From positions 115,476 to 179,475 of the forward strand of contig PKTB01000010.1 of the NCBI GenBank assembly GCA_002869385.1: a stretch of 64,000 nucleotides of DNA, given 5' to 3'. Within the stretch, counting starts at the first letter, position 1, and the number at the start of each line of letters is the position of its first letter. Below the pieces are notes generated by a model, which saw nothing but the letters and a program-made list of their open reading frames with translations, searched no databases and was not told where the DNA came from. This DNA is from Marinilabiliales bacterium. GTDB lineage: Bacteria > Bacteroidota > Bacteroidia > Bacteroidales > ML635J-15. This document shows positions 45,240-53,315 of the stretch, piece after piece. Position numbers and translations under genes: made by a program.

Positions 45240-45247
45240 TATATTTG
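45240..45247 (+). promoter_or_regulatory. Bacteroidota -7 promoter element for the hcpR-like gene
   Basis: TATATTTG fits TAnnTTTG, 17 bases before ATG 45265 and 17 bases after the palindromic operator, so a regulator bound there would sit at about -25 to -40. Confidence 0.55.
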
Positions 45248-45264
45248 TACTAAAATGCTTAAAA

Positions 45265-45933
45265 ATGAATAAATTATTGACAAACTGTCCTCTTTTTAAG
45301 GGTCTAGAGGCAAAAGAAATAGATGAGATATTTAATGAAATCTTTTCTAAGGTTCGCATATATAATAAAGGTTATATTATTGCTTATCAGGATGAGGAAG
45401 TAAAGAACTTTATGATAGTTGTTGAAGGAACTGCCAGGGGAGAGATGGTAGATTTTTCGGGAAAGACAGTAATTATTGAGGAAATCGTGAGCCCACGATC
45501 TTTAGCTCCGGCTTTTATGTTTGGAGCAAGGAATATATACCCTGTTAATATTGTTTCTCAAACAGATACTAAGATTCTGCAAATTCAAAAATCAGAATTT
45601 ATAAAAATGATGCAGTTAAATGAGAAGCTTCTTGTTAATTATCTAAATAATGTTTCCGGAAGAGCACAATTCTTAACTCAGAAATTGAAGTTTTTATCTT
45701 TTAATAGCATAAAGGGAAAACTGGCTTATTATATTCTAAATCTTGCAAAGAAAGGAGAGTTAAAGTATGTTGTATTACCTGTGTCTCAAGCAAAGTTAGC
45801 TGAATTGTTCGGCGTAACCAGACCATCTCTGGGTCGTGCATTAAGAGAAATGCATAATGATGGAATTATTGAAGTTAAAGCAAAAGATGTTAAGATTGTT
45901 GATAAAAGGGCTCTGGTTGAGTTGTTGAAGTAA
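45265..45933 (+). CDS. hcpR: Crp/Fnr family regulator, HcpR type
   Basis: A 222-residue transcription factor. The N-terminal cyclic-nucleotide-binding-like beta-barrel (~10-120, NCPLFKGLEAKEIDEIF ... VVEGTARGEMVDFSGK) is joined by a long helix to a C-terminal winged helix-turn-helix (VSQAKLAELFGVTRPSLGRALREMHNDGII). No Cys cluster for a 4Fe-4S centre is evident, fitting HcpR, which senses NO through haem, rather than FNR. Divergent from the ferredoxin-hcp operon with the GTAAC-N4-GTTAC palindrome between, so regulation of that operon is strongly implied. The gene name is by context and family, not proven. Confidence 0.85.
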   Translation: MNKLLTNCPLFKGLEAKEIDEIFNEIFSKVRIYNKGYIIAYQDEEVKNFMIVVEGTARGEMVDFSGKTVIIEEIVSPRSLAPAFMFGARNIYPVNIVSQTDTKILQIQKSEFIKMMQLNEKLLVNYLNNVSGRAQFLTQKLKFLSFNSIKGKLAYYILNLAKKGELKYVVLPVSQAKLAELFGVTRPSLGRALREMHNDGIIEVKAKDVKIVDKRALVELLK

Positions 45934-45989
45934 AAGAAGACCGATGCTTGGGCAGGCTCAACAACCTAGACTGAAGATGGTGTTTTTGA

Positions 45990-46103
45990 AAAGATTGGCA
46001 GAAAGATTATTGGGATAGAATTATTAGGTCAGATGAGCAATACTATAATATAAAACAATACATAATTAATAATCCTAAACATTGGAATCAAGAAAATGGA
46101 TAA
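45990..46103 (+). pseudogene. Relic of a REP-associated (Y1-type) transposase, C-terminal fragment
   Basis: In the gap after the regulator, one frame reads KDWQKDYWDRIIRS, then DEQYYNIKQYIINNPKHW, ending at TAA 46101-46103. This matches the C-terminal end of RAYT/Y1 transposases (…FWQR-Y-DRIIR...YI--NP--W). A TGA closes the frame at 45987-45989, and no catalytic HUH domain is present, so it is a dead fragment of about 37 codons. The remaining part of 45934-46133 shows no gene. Confidence 0.7.
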
Positions 46104-46119
46104 TATCTATTTTATTGAT

Positions 46120-46127
46120 TATATTTG
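46120..46127 (+). promoter_or_regulatory. Candidate -7 promoter element before the RemB-like genes
   Basis: TATATTTG fits TAnnTTTG, 6 bases before ATG 46134. Confidence 0.4.
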
Positions 46128-46133
46128 TAATCA

Positions 46134-47111
46134 ATGAAGAAACTTCATTTAATATTATTTCTCATTATTCCTGTATCATTTTTTGCTCAGGATTATCCTT
46201 TAACTGGTCATTTCCAGAACCTGAATGAAGAGGATATTTATTACAATGATGTTTCAACACTAATTCGACCAACAACAGGAGTAGAAAATCAAGTTTTTGA
46301 TAGCCTTATTTTTACAACACAAAAGTATGAAGATGTTTCATGGTTAAAGCGTAAATTATTTCACGAACATTTGTTGGTTCAGGAAGATGAAAGGTTTAAA
46401 ATTATTCTCGATCCTATTTTTGATTTTAGGTTTAATAGTACAATTAGTGGTAAAAATGATGAATTTGGTTATTTGAATACAAGAGGAGTTCTGTTACAAG
46501 GTAATCTTGATTCAAGGATATATTTTAACACTTCTTTTTATGAAAATCAGGGAGTCTTTCCTGAGCATATTGAAAGGTTTTATAATACATTTAATATTAT
46601 TCCCGGATATGGTAGGATTAAACCCTTGACTGTTTACAACGGATATGATTTTTCTGCTGCTTATGGAAATATATCTCTTCGAGCAACAGACAAACTGAAT
46701 TTCACTTTGGGATATGATAGATTGTTTATCGGTGATGGTTATCGATCTGTGATATTATCAGACTTTTCTGCTCCAATGATGTATTTTAAAACTAATGCCA
46801 GAATCTGGAAATTTGAATTTAACAGTATTTATAGCAAGGCTTTAAATCAGAACTTCAATAATGTGTCCAATTTGCTTGAGGAGACGAGTATAAACAGTCG
46901 ATATCCGGCAAAGATAGTTTCATATAACACACTAAGTTATAAGCTAAAAGGATGGAACTTTAGCTTGATAGAGATTTTGTTAATGACTGAGGATATGCCC
47001 GGATGGCAAAAGTTGACAAATTATGCCAGTCCTTTCTTTAGAGGATTTTACAGTAATATGAATACAAGTTATGCAAATGATCTGGCCGGACTAAATATTT
47101 CATGGCAATAA
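46134..47111 (+). CDS. RemB-like outer-membrane protein A, N-terminal part
   Basis: This 325-residue stretch starts with a signal peptide (KKLHLILFLIIPVSFFAQ). Aromatic, alternating beta-strand sequence follows, including FGYLNTRGVLLQGNLDSRIYFNTSFYENQG and YGNISLRATDKLNFTLGYDRLFIGDGYRSV. This resembles the gliding protein RemB and related Wzi-fold barrels. It stops at TAA 47109-47111 after NISWQ, but the same frame continues KNKGIVYSQFLIDRL, so 46134-47654 is one interrupted gene of about 506 residues. The original residue at the stop is unclear, and GAA, TCA or TTA are possible. Its neighbour at 47655 is a full-length paralogue. Confidence 0.7.
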   Translation: MKKLHLILFLIIPVSFFAQDYPLTGHFQNLNEEDIYYNDVSTLIRPTTGVENQVFDSLIFTTQKYEDVSWLKRKLFHEHLLVQEDERFKIILDPIFDFRFNSTISGKNDEFGYLNTRGVLLQGNLDSRIYFNTSFYENQGVFPEHIERFYNTFNIIPGYGRIKPLTVYNGYDFSAAYGNISLRATDKLNFTLGYDRLFIGDGYRSVILSDFSAPMMYFKTNARIWKFEFNSIYSKALNQNFNNVSNLLEETSINSRYPAKIVSYNTLSYKLKGWNFSLIEILLMTEDMPGWQKLTNYASPFFRGFYSNMNTSYANDLAGLNISWQ

Positions 47112-47126
47112 AAAAACAAAGGCATT

Positions 47127-47654
47127 GTGTATTCTCAGTTTTTAATTGATAGATTGGATGGTTTTAAAGACAGTTATGCCTTTCAGATAGGATATAAAGA
47201 TTTTGACTTTTTAAATGTTAAAAATCTTTATTTTCAAATGGAATATAATATGGTTGGAGCTGATACCTACACATTTTATGATGGAGAATTACATTACTCA
47301 CATTACAACCAGGCATTGGCACATCCTGCCGGAAATGATTTTAGCGAATTCCTTGTAGTAGGAGCATATTCATATGATAAATTTCAGTTAGTCGCAAAAT
47401 TAAATTTACTGAAAATTGGCAATCAGAATATTTTTGATTTCTATGCAGAAGATGGATATTATAATCTTGCAACTGCTTCTAAACCATTAATTATTAGCGG
47501 AGATTTGCAACTTATTTATCATCTTAATAAGACAAACAGAATGCAGGTTTTTGTTGGAATAAGTCCTCGCATTGATTTTGAAAGAAATGATGACTCATAT
47601 TTTGCTCAAATAGGATTCAGAACAGCAATACTAACGAATTATTACGATTTTTAA
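47127..47654 (+). CDS. RemB-like outer-membrane protein A, C-terminal part
   Basis: In-frame continuation of 46134-47111. The as-read frame would begin at GTG 47127, with no signal peptide, so it is not a gene by itself. It carries the segment DTYTFYDGELHYSHYNQALAHPAGNDFSEFLV, matching YTHWHQSLAHPIGANFYESV of the downstream paralogue. This H-x-x-x-LAHP-G-NF signature is shared by RemB-like proteins. The end, IGFRTAILTNYYDF, is a typical barrel-closing strand. The stop TAA (47652-47654) abuts the next ATG at 47655. Confidence 0.68.
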   Translation: MYSQFLIDRLDGFKDSYAFQIGYKDFDFLNVKNLYFQMEYNMVGADTYTFYDGELHYSHYNQALAHPAGNDFSEFLVVGAYSYDKFQLVAKLNLLKIGNQNIFDFYAEDGYYNLATASKPLIISGDLQLIYHLNKTNRMQVFVGISPRIDFERNDDSYFAQIGFRTAILTNYYDF

Positions 47655-49244
47655 ATGAAGAAATTACTAACATATTGTCTTTTTATTGGTCTGGCAGTTT
47701 CGCTTAAGGCTCAGATTCTTCCTGTAAGGGATTTGTATCTGAAAAGGGAGATTGAAAAGGCGGCTGTTAGTTCTGAAAATAAAACACATTCATCGTTTGG
47801 GAATTACTATTTCTCTGATTATAAGGATATTATTAGTCCTGAAACTCAGTATAGTAATTTGTTTACACTAATTAAGGACACATCTAAAAATAGTCGACTC
47901 TTTATCATGCCTGCTTTTGAAATGATGTTTGGAAAGGATATATCTAATGCAAATGAGAGTTTAAGTTATTTCAGATTAGGCACATTGATTGATTATTCTT
48001 TTAAAGAAAAGTTTGCAATAAGCTTAATGCCATATTTTTCTAGCTATAAATTGCCTTATTATTTGCAGTACACAAATGCATCATACGGATTTAATTATTT
48101 TCCACAGCAAGTCAGAGATAATAATGAAATAGTTCCTGATTTTAGAATTACATACAGACCATTTGAATTTTTGACTTTAGAATTAGCTAATGGTAAGAAT
48201 AAATATGGGGATGGTTATAGATCTTTTCTACTTTCAGACAATGCATTAAATTATAATTACTTTAAACTTGAAACTAAGTTTTTAGATATTAAATATTCTT
48301 GTATATGGTCTCAACTAAAGAATGAAGCGTATAGTTCAGGTATGGTTTATCATGTTCCAATGGTTGATCAGTTAAATAAATATACTGTTTTCCACTATTT
48401 TGATTGGAGTATTTCTAAAAGGTTTAACTTAGGCTTTTTCGAATCCATAGTTATTAAAAATGGTACGATTTTTAGCTTTGAATATCTAAATCCGATTATT
48501 TTCTTCAGACCGGTTGAGTTTAATTTGGGGAGTGAGGATAATGCATTATTGGGAACCAATATGAGGTTTTCAATTAATAATACAAGCGCTGTTTATGTAC
48601 AATTTATGCTTGATGATATTATTGTTGGACAGTTAATTAATGATATTAAACATAGAGTAAATCCAGATTATACAGGAGAATATGGTTGGTTTGCTAATAA
48701 GTGGGCAGCTCAACTGGGTTATAAAGCTTATGACATGTTTAAAGTGGACGGATTGGACTTTTTTACTGAAATTAATATTGCAAGACCATATATATATTCT
48801 CATGCAAATCCCGATCAAAGTTACACTCATTGGCATCAAAGCTTAGCACATCCTATAGGAGCAAACTTTTATGAATCTGTAAGTGGAGTTTCGTATTTGC
48901 ATCAGAAGTTTAAAGTAGATTTTAAAATGATGTATGCTCAAGTTGGGATGGATACTACAAATACACATTTTGGACAGAATATCACTAAGCCAACTATGGA
49001 TGGTAATCAGGGATATCCATATCAGGTTAGTTCATATTATAATATTATTTTGCAGGGGAATAAAACGGATATTTTAACTGCAAGACTTGACATTTCTTAC
49101 TTCCCAATTAAAAACAGATTGCTTTCAGTAAATGGCGGGATATTATTCAGAAGCTTTGTGCCTGAAGTAGGTACTTCAGAGACCTTAAACTATTTTTATA
49201 TAGGTTTAAGGTCGAATATCTTTAATAAGAGAATGCTGTATTAA
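47655..49244 (+). CDS. RemB-like outer-membrane protein B
   Basis: A 529-residue uninterrupted paralogue of the preceding gene. It has a signal peptide (KKLLTYCLFIGLAVSLKAQ), then beta-strand-rich sequence with SYFRLGTLIDYSFKEKFAISLMPYF, the barrel blocks FLTLELANGKNKYGDGYRSF and SYTHWHQSLAHPIGANFYESV, and a final strand ending FNKRMLY. RemB is a gliding-motility-associated outer-membrane protein in Flavobacterium; similarity here is by motif, so a role in motility or envelope polysaccharide handling is inferred. Begins directly at the stop of its partner, suggesting a duplicated two-gene unit. Confidence 0.72.
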   Translation: MKKLLTYCLFIGLAVSLKAQILPVRDLYLKREIEKAAVSSENKTHSSFGNYYFSDYKDIISPETQYSNLFTLIKDTSKNSRLFIMPAFEMMFGKDISNANESLSYFRLGTLIDYSFKEKFAISLMPYFSSYKLPYYLQYTNASYGFNYFPQQVRDNNEIVPDFRITYRPFEFLTLELANGKNKYGDGYRSFLLSDNALNYNYFKLETKFLDIKYSCIWSQLKNEAYSSGMVYHVPMVDQLNKYTVFHYFDWSISKRFNLGFFESIVIKNGTIFSFEYLNPIIFFRPVEFNLGSEDNALLGTNMRFSINNTSAVYVQFMLDDIIVGQLINDIKHRVNPDYTGEYGWFANKWAAQLGYKAYDMFKVDGLDFFTEINIARPYIYSHANPDQSYTHWHQSLAHPIGANFYESVSGVSYLHQKFKVDFKMMYAQVGMDTTNTHFGQNITKPTMDGNQGYPYQVSSYYNIILQGNKTDILTARLDISYFPIKNRLLSVNGGILFRSFVPEVGTSETLNYFYIGLRSNIFNKRMLY

Positions 49245-49358
49245 AATAAATTTCAAATTTCAAAGTACAAAACTCAAATTATGGGTTAGGGGACCGAATA
49301 CCGGAGACAGAAGTAAGACAATGTCTTAAGTTCAAGTATGTCATTAAAATTCTATGTT

Positions 49359-49955
49359 TTAGAACTTGTATATCAGTGATACCCTGCTAAAGAAATCTGA
49401 TATGTTTACATGATATGTAGTTTTTGTGGTATTGTTTTCTGGAAATAAAGAATGTTTATGATCTTCGTATCTAATACTAAAATAAGGCATAAATTCAGAG
49501 GAAATAGATAATTTTTCTGAGACATTAAATATTAAACCGAGATTTAGTGGTAAAAGTCCTGAGTAAAGAGATCTTGTGTAAGAATCAATTTGGTCATCTC
49601 TTATTGTTTCTGTTACATAAAAACTGTACTCTGCACCTATGCCCATTCCATAAAATAGAGATATGTTTTTATTTATTTCATTTCGTCTTTCTATTCCAAA
49701 ACCTATACTTGCACCAATATAATAAGAGTTGAAGTCATATTTGTCATTGGCAGAAAAACTGCCTGTAATATTGAAGAGAGAGTATCTGAGGTATGTTTTA
49801 TTACCAATTTGTGATTTAAAGTCAATTCCGGGGGATGAGGAATTATTTATATTAAAAGGAATTGAGAAATAAATCTCTTTGTTTTTGGAGCTTTCTTGAC
49901 TAAAGGATAAAATACTAAAAGTAAAAAATACGATAAATAATGTAAGATGTTTCAT
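49359..49955 (-). CDS. Outer-membrane beta-barrel protein of unknown function
   Basis: This 198-residue protein has a signal peptide (KHLTLFIVFFTFSILSFSQ). Short alternating strands follow (SYYIGASIGFGIERRNEI, LSLFYGMGIGAEYSFYV, LPLNLGLIFNVSEKLSISSEF), and it ends in aromatic VSLIYKF, as expected for a small 8-strand barrel inserted by the Bam complex. No specific family recognised. Convergent with the RemB-like pair. The 49245-49358 spacer has no gene. Confidence 0.65.
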   Translation of the reverse strand: MKHLTLFIVFFTFSILSFSQESSKNKEIYFSIPFNINNSSSPGIDFKSQIGNKTYLRYSLFNITGSFSANDKYDFNSYYIGASIGFGIERRNEINKNISLFYGMGIGAEYSFYVTETIRDDQIDSYTRSLYSGLLPLNLGLIFNVSEKLSISSEFMPYFSIRYEDHKHSLFPENNTTKTTYHVNISDFFSRVSLIYKF

Positions 49956-50039
49956 AACAAGTGTAAATTTGATTATGTGTATCTAACGAGTAAGAATAGA
50001 ATTTATTATTTGATAACACTCAGATTTTTAAATGTCAAA

Positions 50040-50064
50040 GCATCGGTCATCCATCACCGGTCAT
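50040..50064. repeat. Dispersed 25-base intergenic repeat, copy 2
   Basis: Begins GCATCGGTCATC like 44250-44274 and differs from it at three positions. Located just downstream of the AAC(3)-family gene stop (minus strand). Continues CAGACATC. Confidence 0.55.
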
Positions 50065-50072
50065 CAGACATC

Positions 50073-50963
50073 TTAAGAGTTTGCTTTTCTTAGAACCTTT
50101 AATCTTGAAAATGAAAGACTTTTAAAGTTCTTTTTTAGCCAATGGAAATAGAATCGTATTTTCTTCTTAGGTGAGTGGTCCCAAGTCATTTGGCATGAAT
50201 AGCAAGCTTTGTCATCACAAAGAAAAAACTGAGGATTTTCTTTAAGGACATCCATTTCAATTTCGAGGGTTTTCTTCATTGATGTGTATAAGCCGTTTGC
50301 TTCACCTATTTTATCGTAACCAATTACTGCACCTCTTTCATGATATAGTGGAATGAACTTTGGAAATCCATGTGCGCACCCACCATTCCAGTTAACTTTT
50401 GCAAGTTTAATGTCACCATCATGATCTTTGTACATAGTACCGACATTGGGTAATTTCCTTTTTAACCCAAGGAGGTCAATGGCAACATGAGTAGTTCCAA
50501 CACCCGCAACTTTTTTCCCGATTGTTAGATTAACGGCATCGAGTTCACACATTTTTTCAAGTAATTCGTAGCCTCCGGATTCAGGTGTATGAGCTTCGCA
50601 AAGTTCTTGTGCCATTTTCCCGATTGCAGCAAACTTTTGGATTGGGTGCTTACTTCGAAACATGTCGGGGTGTTTAATCATTTCGTTTGCAAATGCACCT
50701 GCATAGGAGGGAGTATGGTCATCTGCAATTTGTTCTTTTTGTTCATCAGTTAAAGGGAGGGCAAAGACAGAAACAAAAGCATCTGAGATTAGTGTTCCTT
50801 CAGGACCAACAACTTCTAGTAAAGCATCTAATAGCGTTTTTGCACCACCATCAACTTTGCCAATATAACGCATCGAAACTTTTAGGTGTAATAAATCACC
50901 TGACTTTACTCCAAGCTTCTTAAGGTCTTTTATCAGATCATCCTTTGTGAATACTCTTTCCAT
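50073..50963 (-). CDS. AAC(3) family N-acetyltransferase-like protein
   Basis: A 296-residue protein with the AAC(3)/YokD fold. The N-terminal block KDDLIKDLKKLGVKSGDLLHLKVSMRYIGKVDGGAKTLLDAL, then GPEGTLISDAF, SKHPIQKFAAIGKMA and GVGTTHVAIDLLGLKRKLP correspond to the acetyl-CoA and catalytic regions. I start at ATG 50963 (MERVFTKDDLIK), because the frame to 50990 adds an atypical segment. The C-terminal part (~200-296) carries a Cys/His-rich patch (FFLCDDKACYSCQMTWDH) not typical of resistance enzymes. The name does not imply aminoglycoside resistance; environmental members likely act on other amines. Confidence 0.78.
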   Translation of the reverse strand: MERVFTKDDLIKDLKKLGVKSGDLLHLKVSMRYIGKVDGGAKTLLDALLEVVGPEGTLISDAFVSVFALPLTDEQKEQIADDHTPSYAGAFANEMIKHPDMFRSKHPIQKFAAIGKMAQELCEAHTPESGGYELLEKMCELDAVNLTIGKKVAGVGTTHVAIDLLGLKRKLPNVGTMYKDHDGDIKLAKVNWNGGCAHGFPKFIPLYHERGAVIGYDKIGEANGLYTSMKKTLEIEMDVLKENPQFFLCDDKACYSCQMTWDHSPKKKIRFYFHWLKKNFKSLSFSRLKVLRKANS

Positions 50964-51119
50964 GGTGCAAAAATAAAGAAATGTTGCCACTAAAGCACAA
51001 AAACATAGAAAATATTATTAGCCACAGATTCACTAATTACAATAAAATTATTCGTGAATTCGTGGTGACTTTTTAGCACGAAATTTGCATTCAAATAAAA
51101 GTTAATAAGTAAATCATCC

Positions 51120-51677
51120 ATGAAGATTAAGCACATACTAATTGTATTCACCTTATTGATATCATTAAATGTTTCTTCTCAGGAAAGAGGAGATTTAAGG
51201 ATTGGTGCGTTTGGAAAGGTAAGCCTGTTTGATAATGTTATGATTAATCAATATGGGGTAAATGGTGAATGGTTTGTTGCTGATAATTTCAGCTTGTTGT
51301 ACGCCTATGGTATGGGAACAAATGCTAATGGAGATATTACTGCACATATTAATACAGCACTTTTTCTTTTACCATTTGCAGCTAGTTATCCTCCTGCTGT
51401 TTTGGGTGTATTGTTAATTTCCGAAGGTATAAGCTATCATGTTTCCGTTAATGAATTTGTTGAAGTTGCACCTTATTTATGCCCATTAGGCACAGAGATA
51501 AATTTATATGAGGAACAGGATTTGATATTATCTGGAAGTGAAGGTGTGAATCTGATATTTAAACAGTTTTCTCCAATTAACAAACTAATTTTGTCTTTCA
51601 ATTTTGGTTCAACTGTGATTTATCGTGATATGAATGCACTTCCATCTGTTGGGGTTTCACTTCAATATCAGTTCTAA
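51120..51677 (+). CDS. Exported protein of unknown function, probably a small beta-barrel
   Basis: A 185-residue protein with a signal peptide (KIKHILIVFTLLISLNVSSQ), followed by Gly/aromatic-rich alternating sequence (GAFGKVSLFDNVMINQYGVNG, LSLLYAYGMGTNANGD) and a terminal strand VGVSLQYQF that fits outer-membrane insertion. No family recognised. Stands alone, converging on the SH3 lipoprotein gene with no spacer (51677/51678). Confidence 0.6.
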   Translation: MKIKHILIVFTLLISLNVSSQERGDLRIGAFGKVSLFDNVMINQYGVNGEWFVADNFSLLYAYGMGTNANGDITAHINTALFLLPFAASYPPAVLGVLLISEGISYHVSVNEFVEVAPYLCPLGTEINLYEEQDLILSGSEGVNLIFKQFSPINKLILSFNFGSTVIYRDMNALPSVGVSLQYQF

Positions 51678-52316
51678 TCAACAACAATTAGTCACAGGAT
51701 TCCCGCAAAGCCAAGTAGTCTCAATCCAACCGGATATTTTTTTATTATTCTCATCTATGAAGAAAACATATGCAAAATCACCATGAACTTTTGTTACTTT
51801 TAATGAGGTTTCATAGATAATTTTCCCACATATTTCAGATTCTGAATTAGGTAAAGAGTATAAATTTAAAGTTTGATTTCCATAGTTTCTAGAACTTACT
51901 CCAACAACAGAATAATGAATCCACAACTCAGATTTTGGAACATCGATTTCAATTCCTATCCCTTCAACAGAAGCAACTCTAAACCATCCGTCTAATTGTG
52001 CATCCAGGTAGATAATATATTCATAATCATGTTCGAGTTCACCTAAAATTTCACCATTTGGTTCAGACATTAAATTTGTAACACCTTCAACATCCGGATC
52101 ACTAAGATATACTCGTAAATCTATTGGTTCCGGTTCTTGTTCAGTTTCTTCTACAGATATCGTTAAAATAGTATCTTTTTCTGATAGAATAGTATCATTA
52201 GTTTTTATTTTAATTTCTTGAGGTGTATTTTCATTCTTTTTAGAAACAGTATTGTTTTTGCATGATAAGAATAAAATCAGGCAAAATATAATACTCAATA
52301 TGGCAGGGGTTTTCAT
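51678..52316 (-). CDS. Lipoprotein with SH3-like domain
   Basis: A 212-residue protein with a lipoprotein signal peptide and lipobox (FCLILFLSC, Cys at ~19), an acidic Thr/Glu/Asn-rich linker, and a C-terminal bacterial SH3-like domain (SDPDVEGVTNLMSEPNGEILGEL... GWFRVASVEG ... SEICGKIIYETSLKVTKVHGDFAYV ... KISGWIETTWLCG). Predicted to be anchored in the outer membrane by acylated Cys; SH3-like domains in such proteins often bind peptidoglycan. Its ATG overlaps the ispE stop by four bases on the same strand, suggesting co-expression. Confidence 0.75.
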   Translation of the reverse strand: MKTPAILSIIFCLILFLSCKNNTVSKKNENTPQEIKIKTNDTILSEKDTILTISVEETEQEPEPIDLRVYLSDPDVEGVTNLMSEPNGEILGELEHDYEYIIYLDAQLDGWFRVASVEGIGIEIDVPKSELWIHYSVVGVSSRNYGNQTLNLYSLPNSESEICGKIIYETSLKVTKVHGDFAYVFFIDENNKKISGWIETTWLCGNPVTNCC

Positions 52317-53119
52317 ATCGCTATTATAATTTTATTTTTACAAGAATTGATATTAATATTATCTGGTGATTCATCAAATATCCCATAAATCGCACTCCCA
52401 CTTCCTGACATTTGGGCATAAATCGCACCTTTTTCGTAAAGTTCTTTTTTAATTTCAGCAAGTATAGGATGTTCCGGAAAAATTGATTCTTCAAAATCAT
52501 TCTTGATATTGTCTTTCCAGTTTTGAACTGGAAGTTTTAATAAATCTTCAAGTTTTTTATCCGGGAAATGTGGTTTGCAGTTTTTATATGCATTGGCAGT
52601 TTTCACAGCAACATCCGGAATGCAAAGAACTAGATAATATCCTGTTAAATCAATATTGGTGTCCTGAAATTTCGTACCAATATCTGTTGCAAGAACTTGT
52701 TTGTTTTTGATAAAGAAAGCACAGTCTGCACCTATTTGAGAAGCATATTCAATAAGTTTTTCTTCACTTAGCTGCAATTCGAACATTTCATTTAACATCT
52801 TTAAAGTAAATGCCGCATCCGAAGATCCGGAACCCAGACCTGTTCCAAATGGAACATTTTTATAAAGAATAATTTTAACTGGTCCGATTTTGTGATTGTC
52901 ATCAATAAGTTTCCAGGCTTTATAACATAGGTTTTTTTCTTCAGGGGAGTCAATGATAATCCCTTTGTTTATTAATTCAAATCTGTCATTAGGGAGAATT
53001 TCCAAAATGTCGGTGTAATTTACAGGATAGAAAAGTGATTCGATATTGTGATAGCCATCAGAGCGTCGTTCTAAGATATCTAATCCGATGTTGATTTTAA
53101 TATTTGGGAAACTAATCAT
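52313..53119 (-). CDS. ispE: 4-diphosphocytidyl-2-C-methyl-D-erythritol kinase
   Basis: GHMP kinase that phosphorylates CDP-ME in the MEP isoprenoid pathway. The 268 residues from ATG 53119 (MISFPNIKINIGLDIL) match the family; the frame is open further to 53191 but that prefix is not homologous. Motifs are KINIGLDILERRSDGYHNIESLFYP (substrate), VPFGTGLGSGSSDAA (ATP-binding GHMP loop, ~88-102), GADCAFFIKNK and the C-terminal AQMSGSGSAIYGIF loop. All catalytic regions are intact. Partner enzyme IspD is at 23773-24492. Confidence 0.93.
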   Translation of the reverse strand: MISFPNIKINIGLDILERRSDGYHNIESLFYPVNYTDILEILPNDRFELINKGIIIDSPEEKNLCYKAWKLIDDNHKIGPVKIILYKNVPFGTGLGSGSSDAAFTLKMLNEMFELQLSEEKLIEYASQIGADCAFFIKNKQVLATDIGTKFQDTNIDLTGYYLVLCIPDVAVKTANAYKNCKPHFPDKKLEDLLKLPVQNWKDNIKNDFEESIFPEHPILAEIKKELYEKGAIYAQMSGSGSAIYGIFDESPDNININSCKNKIIIAI

Positions 53120-53315
53120 AATGTAAAGATAAATTACAAAACTCAATATGCAAAACACAAAACACAAATAACAATTCGCTGCGACGAACAAATAGCAATT
53201 TTCAAGATAAATAAATGCTAAAACAGAAAGTGTTAAACAACATTTTTTATCCTCGATTATGGTAAAGTTTTTGTATCTTGCTGCGGAGTTATTTTGTTTA
53301 AAAAATCAAATTATT

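Noticed and set aside
50073..50963. Aminoglycoside resistance gene
   Set aside because: Family resemblance to AAC(3) is clear, but the Cys/His-rich C-terminal part and chromosomal setting give no support for a resistance role.
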